In this document: piece after piece, positions 46,076 to 54,270 of the stretch
How the letters are laid out: each line of letters begins with the position of its first letter
Position numbering within the stretch: the stretch's first letter is position 1
Source: Mycolicibacter sp. MU0083
GTDB lineage: Bacteria; Actinomycetota; Actinomycetes; Mycobacteriales; Mycobacteriaceae
Length of the DNA: 64,000 bases
NCBI RefSeq assembly: GCF_963378075.1
Contig: NZ_OY726394.1
Coordinates: 868,001 to 932,000, forward strand
Reading direction: 5' to 3'
The notes under the pieces: generated by a model
Database searches by the model: none
Seen by the model: only the letters and a program-made list of their open reading frames with translations
What the model was told of the DNA's origin: nothing
Translations under genes and position numbers: made by a program

Positions 46076-47670
46076 GTCTGGCCGCTGTCCTGATGCCCCT
46101 TCCGGTGCTGCTCCCCACACTGGGTGCGGCGCTGACCCTGATCGTCGGTCGGCGCCCCCGGCTGCAGCGGCCGATCACCATCGCCGTGCTGTGCGCGGTC
46201 GCCGCGGTCAGTGCGGCGTTGCTCTACCTCACCGACCGCGACGGCACCCTGGTGCTGCACGTCGGGGGCTGGGGTCCCACCGAGGAACAGTTGGGGCCGT
46301 TGGGGATCAGCCTGGTGGTCGACCGGCTCTCCGCGCTGATGCTGGTGGTGTCGGCGATCGTGCTGCTGGCGGTCATGGTGTACGCGATCGGGCAGGGGGT
46401 GCGCGACGGCGACGATCGCCAGCCGGTCTCGATCTTCCTGCCCACCTACCTCACCCTGGCCACCGGCGTGTCGTTGGCCTTCCTGGCCGGCGACCTGTTC
46501 AACCTGTTCGTCGGGTTCGAGATGCTGCTGTCGGCCAGCTTCGTGCTGCTGACCATCGGCGCCAGCGCCGAACGGATCCGGGCCGGCATCGGATACGTCA
46601 TGGTCTCGATGGCCTCGTCCCTGGTGTTCCTGTTCGGTATCGCCCTGGTCTACGCGGCCACCGGGACACTCAACCTGGCCGAGTTGGCGCTGCGCACCGG
46701 TGATCTGCCCGGCGGTGTCCGCAGCGCGGTGTTCGCGGTGCTGCTGGTGGCGTTCGGCATCAAGGCCGCGGTGTTCCCGCTGTCGGCGTGGCTGCCCGAC
46801 TCCTATCCGACCGCGCCCGCACCGATCACCGCGGTGTTCGCCGGAATCCTGACCAAGGTCGGTGTCTACGCGATCATCCGGGCGCACTCGCTGCTGTTCC
46901 CGGACGGGGGACTGGACGGGGTGCTGCTGGTCGCGGCGCTGTTGACCATGCTGATCGGGATCCTCGGCGCCATAGCGCAGAGCGATATCAAGCGGATCCT
47001 GTCGTTCACCCTGGTCAGCCACATCGGGTTCATGATGTTCGGGGTGGCGCTGTCCAGCCAGATGGGCATGTCCGGTGCGATCTTCTACGTGATGCACCAC
47101 ATCATCGTGATGACCACACTGTTCTTGGCGGCCGGATTGATCGAACGCCAGGGCGGCGCGTCGTCGCTGCAGCGCCTCGGCGGTTTGATCGCCAATCCGC
47201 TCTTGGCGTTCATCTTCCTGGTCCCGGCGTTCAATCTCGGTGGTATCCCGCCGTTTTCGGGGTTCATCGGCAAGACCGCCGTGCTGCAGGCCGGTGTCGG
47301 TGACGGATCGGTGCTGGCCTGGTGCCTGGTGGGCGGGGCGGTGCTGACCAGTCTGCTGACGTTGTACGTGCTGGCCCGGATCTGGACCACGGCGTTCTGG
47401 CGTCGCCGGGTCGACGCCCCCGAAGGCGAGTTGGCGCTCGCGGCGCCGCCGGTGCTGCTCGACGACGTCGCCGACGTGTCCTACAAGGAGCGCATCGACG
47501 TCGGGAAGATGCCGACGTGGATGGTGGTCCCCACGCTCGGGTTGATCGCCCTGGGTCTGTCCATGACCGTGCTGGCCGGCCCGATCTTCGGCTACACCCA
47601 GCGGGCCGCATCGGAGGTCCTGGACCGGGGCGAGTACATCTCGACGGTGCTGAAGGTGGATGCACCGTGA
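46072..47670 (+). CDS. mrpD: Mrp antiporter subunit D
   Basis: NuoM/NuoN-like subunit, 532 residues and about 14 membrane segments. Conserved elements are LFVGFEMLLSASF (membrane Glu), GIKAAVFPLSAWLPDSYPTAP (Lys and the following loop), and LTKVGVYAIIRAHS. Together with MrpA it forms the ion-translocating part of the complex. GTG start overlapping mrpC; the stop overlaps mrpE. Confidence 0.94.
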   Translation: MSLAAVLMPLPVLLPTLGAALTLIVGRRPRLQRPITIAVLCAVAAVSAALLYLTDRDGTLVLHVGGWGPTEEQLGPLGISLVVDRLSALMLVVSAIVLLAVMVYAIGQGVRDGDDRQPVSIFLPTYLTLATGVSLAFLAGDLFNLFVGFEMLLSASFVLLTIGASAERIRAGIGYVMVSMASSLVFLFGIALVYAATGTLNLAELALRTGDLPGGVRSAVFAVLLVAFGIKAAVFPLSAWLPDSYPTAPAPITAVFAGILTKVGVYAIIRAHSLLFPDGGLDGVLLVAALLTMLIGILGAIAQSDIKRILSFTLVSHIGFMMFGVALSSQMGMSGAIFYVMHHIIVMTTLFLAAGLIERQGGASSLQRLGGLIANPLLAFIFLVPAFNLGGIPPFSGFIGKTAVLQAGVGDGSVLAWCLVGGAVLTSLLTLYVLARIWTTAFWRRRVDAPEGELALAAPPVLLDDVADVSYKERIDVGKMPTWMVVPTLGLIALGLSMTVLAGPIFGYTQRAASEVLDRGEYISTVLKVDAP

Positions 47671-48194
47671 GGGCCCTCGGATTGCGGATCTTTGCGATAT
47701 CCGCCCTGACCCTGGTGTGGGTGCTGCTGTGGGGCCGCTTCAGCGTGCCCAACATCGTGATGGGCGCCGTGGTGGCGACGGTGATCCTGGTGGTGCTGCC
47801 GATGCCGCCGGTGCCGGTACAGGGCCGATTGCACCTGATTCCGTTGATCAAGCTGATCGGGCTGTTCGGCTGGTATCTGGCGGTGTCCAGTATTCAGTTG
47901 ATGTGGCTGGCGGTCCGTCCGGGCCCGCCGCCGCAGACCGGGGTGCTGCGGGTGGAGTTGAGCATCAAGTCCGACCTGGTGCTGGTGCTGGCCTCGGCCA
48001 TCACCACCCTGATTCCCGGATCGATGGTGCTGGAGATCGACCAGGTGCGCCGCATCCTGTACTGCCACGTGATCGATGTCGGATCGCCGCAGTCGGTCGC
48101 GCGGTTCTACCACCAGGCCAGGCAGGTCGAGCGGTTGCTGATCGACGCCTTCGAACGAGACGAGGACTGGCAGCCGGCCGGGAGGACCGCATGA
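47667..48194 (+). CDS. mrpE: Mrp antiporter subunit E
   Basis: A 175-residue subunit with two or three N-terminal membrane segments (SALTLVWVLLWG; NIVMGAVVATVILVVLP) and a cytosolic C-terminal part containing SAITTLIPGSMVLEID, the MrpE signature. GTG start within the mrpD stop (GTGA). MrpE is needed for full antiport activity and assembly in characterised systems. Confidence 0.92.
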   Translation: MRALGLRIFAISALTLVWVLLWGRFSVPNIVMGAVVATVILVVLPMPPVPVQGRLHLIPLIKLIGLFGWYLAVSSIQLMWLAVRPGPPPQTGVLRVELSIKSDLVLVLASAITTLIPGSMVLEIDQVRRILYCHVIDVGSPQSVARFYHQARQVERLLIDAFERDEDWQPAGRTA

Positions 48195-48472
48195 CCTTCA
48201 TCTGGGTGAGCGCGGGTGCGTTGCTGGGGATCGCCACCATCATCACCATGTACCGACTGCTGATCGGGCCCAGCACCCTGGACCGACTGGTGGCGCTGGA
48301 CACCCTGGCCGCGATGACCATGTGCGCCATCGGCACCTGGGCCGCGGTCAGCCGGGACACCACCGCGACCTACAGCCTGGCGGCGCTGGCACTGGTCGGC
48401 TTCATCGGATCGGTGAGCGTGGCGCGGTTCCGGGTGCGCGACGATGCACCGGACGTGGGGAGGACGCGATGA
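48191..48472 (+). CDS. mrpF: Mrp antiporter subunit F
   Basis: A 93-residue membrane subunit with three hydrophobic segments and the conserved YRLLIGPSTLDRLVALDTLAA, in which the Asp pair is typical of MrpF. ATG overlaps the mrpE stop as ATGA, and the stop overlaps mrpG. The tail VRDDAPDVGRTR is cytosolic. Confidence 0.92.
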   Translation: MTFIWVSAGALLGIATIITMYRLLIGPSTLDRLVALDTLAAMTMCAIGTWAAVSRDTTATYSLAALALVGFIGSVSVARFRVRDDAPDVGRTR

Positions 48473-48816
48473 ACGTGCCCGCTGTGATCGCCGGCGTGCT
48501 GGTGCTCGCCGGATCGGTGCTGGCGCTGACCGCGGCGATCGGCGTGGTGCGGTTCCCCGACACCCTCGCCCGCATGCACTCGGCGACCAAACCGCAGGTG
48601 TTGGGGCTGATTCTGGTGCTGCTCGGCGCACTGATCCGGCTCCGCGGCAGCCACGACGCGGGCATGGTGATCGTCAGCATCGTGTTCACGCTGATCACCG
48701 CGCCGGTCGTCGCGCACCGGGTCGGGCGGCTGGCCTACCAGGAGCAGGACATGACCGAGGTGCTGACCGTCGATGAACTCGGCGAGCTGTCCGAGGACGA
48801 TCAGCTGCCGCTGTGA
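48469..48816 (+). CDS. mrpG: Mrp antiporter subunit G
   Basis: Last gene of the operon, 115 residues. Three membrane segments and the MrpG signature VVRFPDTLARMHSATKPQVLG are present. An acidic tail follows (TVDELGELSEDDQLPL). Its 3' end overlaps the convergent methyltransferase gene by 16 bases, so there is no room for a terminator between them. Confidence 0.92.
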   Translation: MNVPAVIAGVLVLAGSVLALTAAIGVVRFPDTLARMHSATKPQVLGLILVLLGALIRLRGSHDAGMVIVSIVFTLITAPVVAHRVGRLAYQEQDMTEVLTVDELGELSEDDQLPL

Positions 48817-49418
48817 TCGGCCCGCAGCACCGCGACCAGGAAGTCCGAGTCGGCGGCGAACGGCCGCATGTCCCAGGTCGCCAGCAGTAGGTCGGGGGCG
48901 AATCCGGCGGCCGACGCGTCGCGCAGGAACTGGTCGAACTCGTAATCCCGGTCGGCACCGAAACCGATCACGGCCCGGCCGTCGTCGGCGCAATGGCTCC
49001 GCAACCGGCGCAACACCGTAGCCCGCGTGCTGGGGGCGACGAACGCCATCACGTTGCCCGCGCAGACGATGACGTCGAACGGGTCGGGGATGCCGCGCGC
49101 GGGCAGATCCAGTTCGGCGAGGTCGCCGACCAGGTAGCGCGGACCGGGATGGTCCTGCTCGGCGGCGGCGATCAACTCCGGGTCGACGTCGACACCGACC
49201 ACATCGTGACCGGCCGCCGCCAGGACGCCGGCCACCCGGCCCGGGCCACAACCGGCATCGAGGATGCGCGCGCCCCGGGCGGCCATCGCGTCGACGAAGC
49301 GTGCTTCGCCGGCCAGATCGTTTCCGGCGCGGGCCATCTCCCGGAAGCGTTCGATGTACCACTGCGAATGCCCGGGATCGGCGGCGACTTTCTGCATCCA
49401 GAGGCTCTGCTCGACCAT
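48801..49418 (-). CDS. Class I SAM-dependent methyltransferase
   Basis: A 205-residue soluble methyltransferase. The SAM-binding motif I is ILDAGCGPGRVAGVL (about residues 52-66), followed by the acidic end of strand 2 in VVGVDVDPE, with motif IV at FDVIVCAGNVM. The substrate is unknown. ATG 49418 (MVEQSLWMQKVA) is chosen as start. It converges on and overlaps mrpG, so antisense effects between the two transcripts are possible. Confidence 0.82.
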   Translation of the reverse strand: MVEQSLWMQKVAADPGHSQWYIERFREMARAGNDLAGEARFVDAMAARGARILDAGCGPGRVAGVLAAAGHDVVGVDVDPELIAAAEQDHPGPRYLVGDLAELDLPARGIPDPFDVIVCAGNVMAFVAPSTRATVLRRLRSHCADDGRAVIGFGADRDYEFDQFLRDASAAGFAPDLLLATWDMRPFAADSDFLVAVLRADHSGS

Positions 49419-49518
49419 GGATGCATTCTTGCCGGTCGGTGTATCGGCGCGGACATCAGGCGGGGCTTACCGTTCGGTCGACGGCATCGACTGTGCGGCG
49501 GGTCATGGCGATGCAAGG

Positions 49519-49563
49519 GAAAACCCTGTTTCCCCGCACCGGCGAAAACCCTAGATTTTCTAG
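49519..49563 (+). repeat. Repeated GAAAACCCT and CTAGA dyad before a small secreted-protein gene
   Basis: GAAAACCCT occurs at 49519-49527 and 49544-49552, 25 bases apart. The first copy also sits in the dyad AGGG-AAAA-CCCT (49516-49527). The second runs into CTAGA-TTT-TCTAG (49551-49563). The AT-rich block ends 31 bases before the next start and probably contains the promoter and its regulatory sites. Confidence 0.4.
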
Positions 49564-49593
49564 CTAAACGGAGGTCAGGGAAGGAACGAAGCG

Positions 49594-49950
49594 GTGTGGG
49601 AGAAGGGTCTGGCACTGGCCGCGATCCTGGTCGGGGGAGCTATCGGACTGGTGAGTCCGGGGCAACCCGTGTCGCTGGCGGGGTCGTTCACGATGACGAT
49701 CACCGACGGCGCCGGGATCGTCAGGGCGGGCGCCGCCCATACCTGGCTGCTGGCACCGTGCGGTTCGGACTGCCTCAACGTCAACGACCTGGATGTGGGC
49801 TGGTCCTCCGACGCACACCGTGAGGGCAACTCCTGGGTGTGGACCATCAACAACGGGAAGCTGACCCACTCATTCGACCAGCGGACCCTGGCCGGAAAGC
49901 TGGCCGGGGAAGCCGGCACCGTCTGGTGGGCGCTGACCAAGAACGCCTGA
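49594..49950 (+). CDS. Small exported protein of unknown function
   Basis: A 118-residue protein with a short N-terminal hydrophobic segment (LALAAILVGGAIGLVSPG) that could be a signal peptide or anchor. The mature part looks like a small beta-rich domain with Trp residues (HTWLLAPCGSDC, DVGWSS, SWVWTINNG, TVWWALTKNA) and two cysteines, Cys56 and Cys60, likely a disulfide outside the cell. GTG start with AGGAACG upstream. I do not recognise a named family, though similar short exported proteins are common in mycobacteria. It is flanked by a methyltransferase and a convergent MpaB-type gene. Confidence 0.7.
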   Translation: MWEKGLALAAILVGGAIGLVSPGQPVSLAGSFTMTITDGAGIVRAGAAHTWLLAPCGSDCLNVNDLDVGWSSDAHREGNSWVWTINNGKLTHSFDQRTLAGKLAGEAGTVWWALTKNA

Positions 49951-49962
49951 GCGCCGCGCGGG

Positions 49963-50877
49963 TTACACCAGCGGGCGCCCGGAGCGGATACGCCGGTCCA
50001 GGTCCCACAGGATCAGGTTGAACGGGAAACCGCGCAGGAACTGCGGCAGCACATTGTTGACCCCGCGCAGCATGCGCATCAACCGGTCGAACTTGCGTTG
50101 CTGGTCGGGTCCCCACGGCAGTCGCATCTCGTCGCGGAACCGCTGCGGCAGGAATCCGGTGGTGATCAGCAACGCGAGCCGCTCGTTGGCACGCTGCAGC
50201 GGCCCCGGCAGGGTCAGGCCCCGCAGTCGGCTCGCCGCGATCGGCTCGAGGTATTCGCGGATGGCGTCGTCGATGTGGACCTTGTCGAGCTGCTCCTGCC
50301 AGTAGCGGTCGAAGGCGGCCCGGTCGGCGGGCCACATGTCCTCGGGCACCTGCAGCATGGTGGCCATCGCCTTGCCCTCGTTGTGGTAGTGGCGGTCGGC
50401 GTGCTCGTCGTCCATCTCGCCCAGGAAGATGCGGTGGATGTCGACGTTGCCCTTGTAGAGGCACGCCCCGACCCACAACTGCAGGTCCCGGTCGAACGCG
50501 TTGTACTTGACCGGGCTGTCGGCGGTCGACCGAACCTGGCGGTGGGCACTGTTGACGGCCTCGCGGAATGCGGCCTTCTGCTCCTCGGTGCCCTGGGTGG
50601 CGACCACCAGATAGGTGAAGGTGGTGCGGGCCCGCTTGATCGGGTGCAGGTCCACCCGGCCGCTTTCGACCTTGCTCTCCAGCACGCCGTAACCCACGCC
50701 GGGGCGGGCCAGCTGCATGATCACGTTGGCCGGCCCGGCCAGCAGCGCCACGCCCATCATCATGTTGTCGGTGCAGTCGACCTGCGGCAGCAGGGAACGC
50801 CTGCGCGGCGTGACCTGCGGGGTCAGCGAATCGCTCACCGAACGCTCCACCAGGGGAATCGGTTCGCTGATCGTCAT
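49963..50877 (-). CDS. MpaB/latex-clearing-type oxygenase (DUF2236)
   Basis: A 304-residue protein of the oxygenase MpaB / rubber-oxygenase family, whose characterised members bind b-type haem and oxidatively cleave isoprenoid or fatty chains. It has the conserved GPANVIMQLARPGVGYGV start and two His-containing helices (KGNVDIHRIF; EHADRHYHNEG) that may hold haem or metal. There is no signal peptide. A divergent TetR gene lies about 68 bases away with a dyad between, the usual layout for a repressor and its target. Confidence 0.8.
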   Translation of the reverse strand: MTISEPIPLVERSVSDSLTPQVTPRRRSLLPQVDCTDNMMMGVALLAGPANVIMQLARPGVGYGVLESKVESGRVDLHPIKRARTTFTYLVVATQGTEEQKAAFREAVNSAHRQVRSTADSPVKYNAFDRDLQLWVGACLYKGNVDIHRIFLGEMDDEHADRHYHNEGKAMATMLQVPEDMWPADRAAFDRYWQEQLDKVHIDDAIREYLEPIAASRLRGLTLPGPLQRANERLALLITTGFLPQRFRDEMRLPWGPDQQRKFDRLMRMLRGVNNVLPQFLRGFPFNLILWDLDRRIRSGRPLV

Positions 50878-50896
50878 GGCTGCACCTCGCTAATTG

Positions 50897-50914
50897 TGAG
50901 AACGTCGGTTTCCT
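50897..50914. promoter_or_regulatory. Candidate TetR operator between mpaB-type and tetR genes
   Basis: AAC-GTCG-GTT (50901-50910), within GAGAACGTCGGTTTCC, is a short dyad in the middle of the 68-base divergent intergenic region. Its position fits simultaneous control of both genes by the TetR protein. Confidence 0.35.
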
Positions 50915-50945
50915 GATATTGCCCAGCTGCGCGCCCGGTGTCAAG

Positions 50946-51581
50946 ATGATGAGCGTGGCCACCGCCGTTCCCGAGCGCCCGTACCGGGGCGTGCAAGCAG
51001 CCGACCGGCTCGCCGAGCGCCGGGAACGACTGTTGGAGGCGGGGCTGGACCTGCTGGGTGGCCGAGAGATGGTCGAGCTCACGGTGCGCGGCATCTGCCG
51101 TCGGGCGGGTGTGGCATCGCGGTATTTCTACGAGAGTTTCACCGACAAGGACGAGTTCGTGGCCGCGGTCTTCGACTGGGTGGTCGGCGACCTGGCGAGC
51201 AGTACCCAGGCGGCGGTGGCCGCCGTGCCCCAGTCCGGGCAGACCCGGGCCGGTATCGCCCACCTGGTGGCCGTCATCGCCGGTGACGCCCGGGTCGGCA
51301 GGTTGCTGTTCAGCGCGCAGCTGACCAATGCCCTGCTGGTGCGCAAGCGGGCCGAATCGAGTGCGCTGTTCGCGGTGCTGTCCGGCCACCACGTTCAGAA
51401 TGTGCTGCGGGTGCCGGGCAACGACCGGATCACCGCCGCCGCGCACTTCATCGTCGGCGGCGTGGCGCAGACGATCAGCGCCTGGCTGGCCGGCGACGTC
51501 CGCCTGGCGCCCGGTGACCTGGTGGAGCAGTTGGCCGCGCTGGTGGGCCGGCTCGACGACCCGGCGTTGTATCGCGGTTGA
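50946..51581 (+). CDS. TetR-family transcriptional regulator
   Basis: A repressor of about 211 residues. The helix-turn-helix lies near residues 35-60 (LTVRGICRRAGVASRYFYESF) and a helical ligand domain follows. ATG 50946 or 50949 is chosen; the frame extends to TTG 50919, but this leaves too little room for the divergent promoters. It probably regulates the neighbouring MpaB-type oxygenase and itself. Confidence 0.85.
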   Translation: MMSVATAVPERPYRGVQAADRLAERRERLLEAGLDLLGGREMVELTVRGICRRAGVASRYFYESFTDKDEFVAAVFDWVVGDLASSTQAAVAAVPQSGQTRAGIAHLVAVIAGDARVGRLLFSAQLTNALLVRKRAESSALFAVLSGHHVQNVLRVPGNDRITAAAHFIVGGVAQTISAWLAGDVRLAPGDLVEQLAALVGRLDDPALYRG

Positions 51582-51631
51582 GGCTGCGCCGGCGGCACCG
51601 GCGCCATGTCAACGTCGAGGACGTAGCCCGG

Positions 51632-52231
51632 TCAGCCGCGCGGCTTGCGGCCCTTGCGGCGGATGCCCACGCCGCCCCACAGCGAGAAGCCGCGCACCTT
51701 GACCGTCGGTGCGCCCGGGGTGCCGGTGCCCTCGACGCGCTGATCGAAGCTGCCCATCACGCCGTGGCCGTGGATGTCGACGTTGACCTCGGGCGGCAAC
51801 AGGATGGTCTGGCCGCCCATGATGGAGTAGGCGTTGATCTCGACGTCCGGCGAGGTGAAGTCGGCATAGCGCAGGTCGATGACGCCGCCTCCCCAGAAGG
51901 AGAACGACGTCAGGCGCTTGGGCACGTTCCAGCGGCCGCGTCGTTCGAAGGAACTCAGGATGCCCAACAACACCGTGGCGGGGGCGGGTTTGCAATCGCC
52001 GCCGCGGTGCGGGCAGACCGAGGAGCCCGGCAGATCGGCGCGCAGGACGTCCAACTCGTCATAGGTCTGCGCCGCATAGGCCTTGGCGAGTCGGTCCTCG
52101 TACTCGCTCATCGGCAGCTGGCCCTGCGCGACGGCATCGCCGAGCACCTGCGCCAATTGGATCCGGTCGGTGTCAGCGGCACGTGACGGGGTGCCACTGG
52201 TGTCGTGGCTACGCCGGGTTGAGTTCCTCAT
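51632..52231 (-). CDS. DUF1707 protein with LiaF-like C-terminal domain
   Basis: A 199-residue protein equivalent to Rv0966c. Residues 20-65 form the DUF1707 domain (DRIQLAQVLGDAVAQGQL, then EYEDRLAKAYAAQTYDEL), a short actinobacterial module thought to be regulatory. After a Cys-containing linker (CPHRGGDC) comes a beta-rich domain with repeating hydrophobic strands (SFSFWGGGVIDL; YSIMGGQTILLP; GFSLWGGV), like the cell-wall-stress LiaF/DUF2154 fold. It has no membrane segment. Function is unknown. Confidence 0.85.
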   Translation of the reverse strand: MRNSTRRSHDTSGTPSRAADTDRIQLAQVLGDAVAQGQLPMSEYEDRLAKAYAAQTYDELDVLRADLPGSSVCPHRGGDCKPAPATVLLGILSSFERRGRWNVPKRLTSFSFWGGGVIDLRYADFTSPDVEINAYSIMGGQTILLPPEVNVDIHGHGVMGSFDQRVEGTGTPGAPTVKVRGFSLWGGVGIRRKGRKPRG

Positions 52232-52287
52232 CGGATACAGAGCCTACGACGAACGGCTCCCGCCGCAAGCCGGGTTACCCAAAGTGC

Positions 52288-53076
52288 CTACTCCGCCCAC
52301 CGTGGGGGGCGCTTGGCCAGGAACGCCAGCATGCCCTCGCGGGCCTCGTCGGAGACGAACATCTGCGCCGAGGCCACCGCGAGCCGCTCCGCATCCCGAT
52401 CGAAGCCGGCCAGTACCGCCGCGGTGGTCAACGCCTTGGACGCCGCCAGCCCCTGCGGGGATCCGAGCCGCAGGTCGGCGACCAGATCGGCGACCGCGGA
52501 CTGCACGCCCTCGGCGCTGTCCACGGCCAGCGTGATCAGCCCGATCGCGGCGGCCTCGGCCGCCCCGAACTTCTCCCCGGTCAGGTAGTAGCGGGCCGCC
52601 GCCCGAGGCGCGAGCTTGGGCAGCAGGGTCAGCGAGATGATCGACGGAGCCACCCCGATCCGGGCCTCGGTCAGCGCGAAGGTGCTCCCCGGGCCGGCGA
52701 CCGCCAGGTCGCAGGCGCCGACCAGTCCCATCCCGCCGGCCCGCACGTGCCCGTCGACCGCGGCGATCACCGGCCGCGGCGACTCGACGATGGCCCGCAG
52801 CAGCGCCGCCATCTCGCGGGCCCGCCCGGCGGCCAGCTCGCCCGGATCCCCCTCGGTGGCCTCGCTCAGGTCCGCCCCGGCGCAGAACGTGCCGCCGGTG
52901 TGCCCGAGCACCACCACCCGCACGTCCGGGTCGGCGGCGGCGTCGCGCAGCCCGGCGTGCAGTTGGGTGATCAACCGCGTCGACAACGCGTTGCGGTTGT
53001 GCGGCGAGTCCAGGGTCAGCCGGGCCGAGCCGTCGCCGGTGGCCTCCGGCCCGGTGTAGGTGACCAGGGTGTCCAT
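52288..53076 (-). CDS. echA7: Enoyl-CoA hydratase/isomerase family protein
   Basis: Crotonase-fold enzyme of 262 residues, last gene of the leftward catabolic operon. The oxyanion-hole segments are GGTFCAGADLSEA and AGGMGLVGACDLAVA, and the substrate loop is FALTEARIGVAPS. Its counterpart is Rv0971c. In the proposed pathway it would hydrate the unsaturated acyl-CoA after carboxylation, as AtuE or LiuC does in pseudomonads. The start codon shares one base with the fadE12 stop (TGATG). Confidence 0.88.
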   Translation of the reverse strand: MDTLVTYTGPEATGDGSARLTLDSPHNRNALSTRLITQLHAGLRDAAADPDVRVVVLGHTGGTFCAGADLSEATEGDPGELAAGRAREMAALLRAIVESPRPVIAAVDGHVRAGGMGLVGACDLAVAGPGSTFALTEARIGVAPSIISLTLLPKLAPRAAARYYLTGEKFGAAEAAAIGLITLAVDSAEGVQSAVADLVADLRLGSPQGLAASKALTTAAVLAGFDRDAERLAVASAQMFVSDEAREGMLAFLAKRPPRWAE

Positions 53077-54254
53077 CAGTAGGACCGGGGCAGACCCAGC
53101 GAGGTCTGCGCGACGAAGTTGAGGATCATCTCCCGGCTCACCGGTGCGATCCGCGCCAGCCGCGACGACGTGAGAGCCGCGGCGATGCCGTATTCCCTGG
53201 TCAGCCCGTTGCCGCCGAGCGACTGCACGGCCTGGTCGACCGCCCGGGTGGACGCTTCACCGGCAGCGTATTTGGCCATGTTGGCGGCCTCGGCGGCACC
53301 GAAGTCGTCACCGGCGTCATAGAGCGTCGCAGCCTTCTGCATCATCAGCTTGGCCAACTGGATCTCGATGTGGTTCTGGGCGAGCGGGTGCGACAGGCCC
53401 TGGTGCGCACCGATCGGGGTCTTCCACACCTGGCGGGTGGTGACGTAGTCGACGGCCTTGCCGATCGCGAACCGACCCATGCCGACCGCGCTGGCCGCAC
53501 CCATGATGCGCTCCGGGTTCAGGCCGGCGAACAGCTGCGCGATGGCGGCGTCCTCGGAGCCCACCAGCGCGTCGGCGGGCAGCCGGACGTCGTCGAGGAA
53601 GACCTGGAACTGGCGCTCCGGGCTGACCAGCTCCATCTCGATCGGAGTCCAGGACAGTCCGGGGGTGTCGGTGGGAATCACGAACAGCGCGGGACGCAGG
53701 TTGCCGGTCTTGGCGTCCTCGCTGCGGCCGACCACCAGCACTGCCTGCGCCTGGTCGATACCGGAGATGAACGTCTTCTGGCCCTTGAGGATCCAGTCCG
53801 AGCCGTCCCGGCGCGCGGTGGTGGTGATCTTGTGCGAGTTCGACCCGGCGTCGGGCTCGGTGATGGCGAACGCCATGGTCAGCGACCCGTCGGCGATGCC
53901 GGGGATCCAGCGCTTCTTCTGCTCGTCGGTGCCGAACTTGGAGATGATGGTGCCGTTGATGGCCGGCGAGACCACCATCATCAGCAGCGCACAGCCGTTG
54001 GCCGACATCTCTTCCATCACCAGCGACAGCTCGTACATGCCGGCGCCGCCGCCGCCGTACTCCTCGGGCAGGTTGACGCCGATGAATCCGAGTTTGCCCG
54101 CCTCACTCCACAGTTCGTCGGTGTGCTCGCCGGCGCGGGCCTTCTCCAGGTAGTAGTCCTGGCCGTAGTTCTTCGCCATCGCCGAGACGGCCTCGCGCAG
54201 GGCGCGGCGCTCTTCGCTCTCGATGAAGCTGGTGTCGGTGGTTGATTCGGTCAT
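53076..54254 (-). CDS. fadE12: Acyl-CoA dehydrogenase FadE12-like
   Basis: FAD-dependent acyl-CoA dehydrogenase of 392 residues. FAD- and substrate-binding motifs include MAFAITEPDAGSNSHKITT and the C-terminal QSLGGNGLTREYGIAA. ATG 54254 (MTESTTDTSF) is chosen; the extension to 54362 is antisense to the accA2 end. Gene order matches Rv0972c. With FadE13 it supplies two dehydrogenases to the operon, possibly for different branched intermediates. Confidence 0.88.
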   Translation of the reverse strand: MTESTTDTSFIESEERRALREAVSAMAKNYGQDYYLEKARAGEHTDELWSEAGKLGFIGVNLPEEYGGGGAGMYELSLVMEEMSANGCALLMMVVSPAINGTIISKFGTDEQKKRWIPGIADGSLTMAFAITEPDAGSNSHKITTTARRDGSDWILKGQKTFISGIDQAQAVLVVGRSEDAKTGNLRPALFVIPTDTPGLSWTPIEMELVSPERQFQVFLDDVRLPADALVGSEDAAIAQLFAGLNPERIMGAASAVGMGRFAIGKAVDYVTTRQVWKTPIGAHQGLSHPLAQNHIEIQLAKLMMQKAATLYDAGDDFGAAEAANMAKYAAGEASTRAVDQAVQSLGGNGLTREYGIAAALTSSRLARIAPVSREMILNFVAQTSLGLPRSY

Positions 54255-54270
54255 GGTGGTCTCCTTCTGC

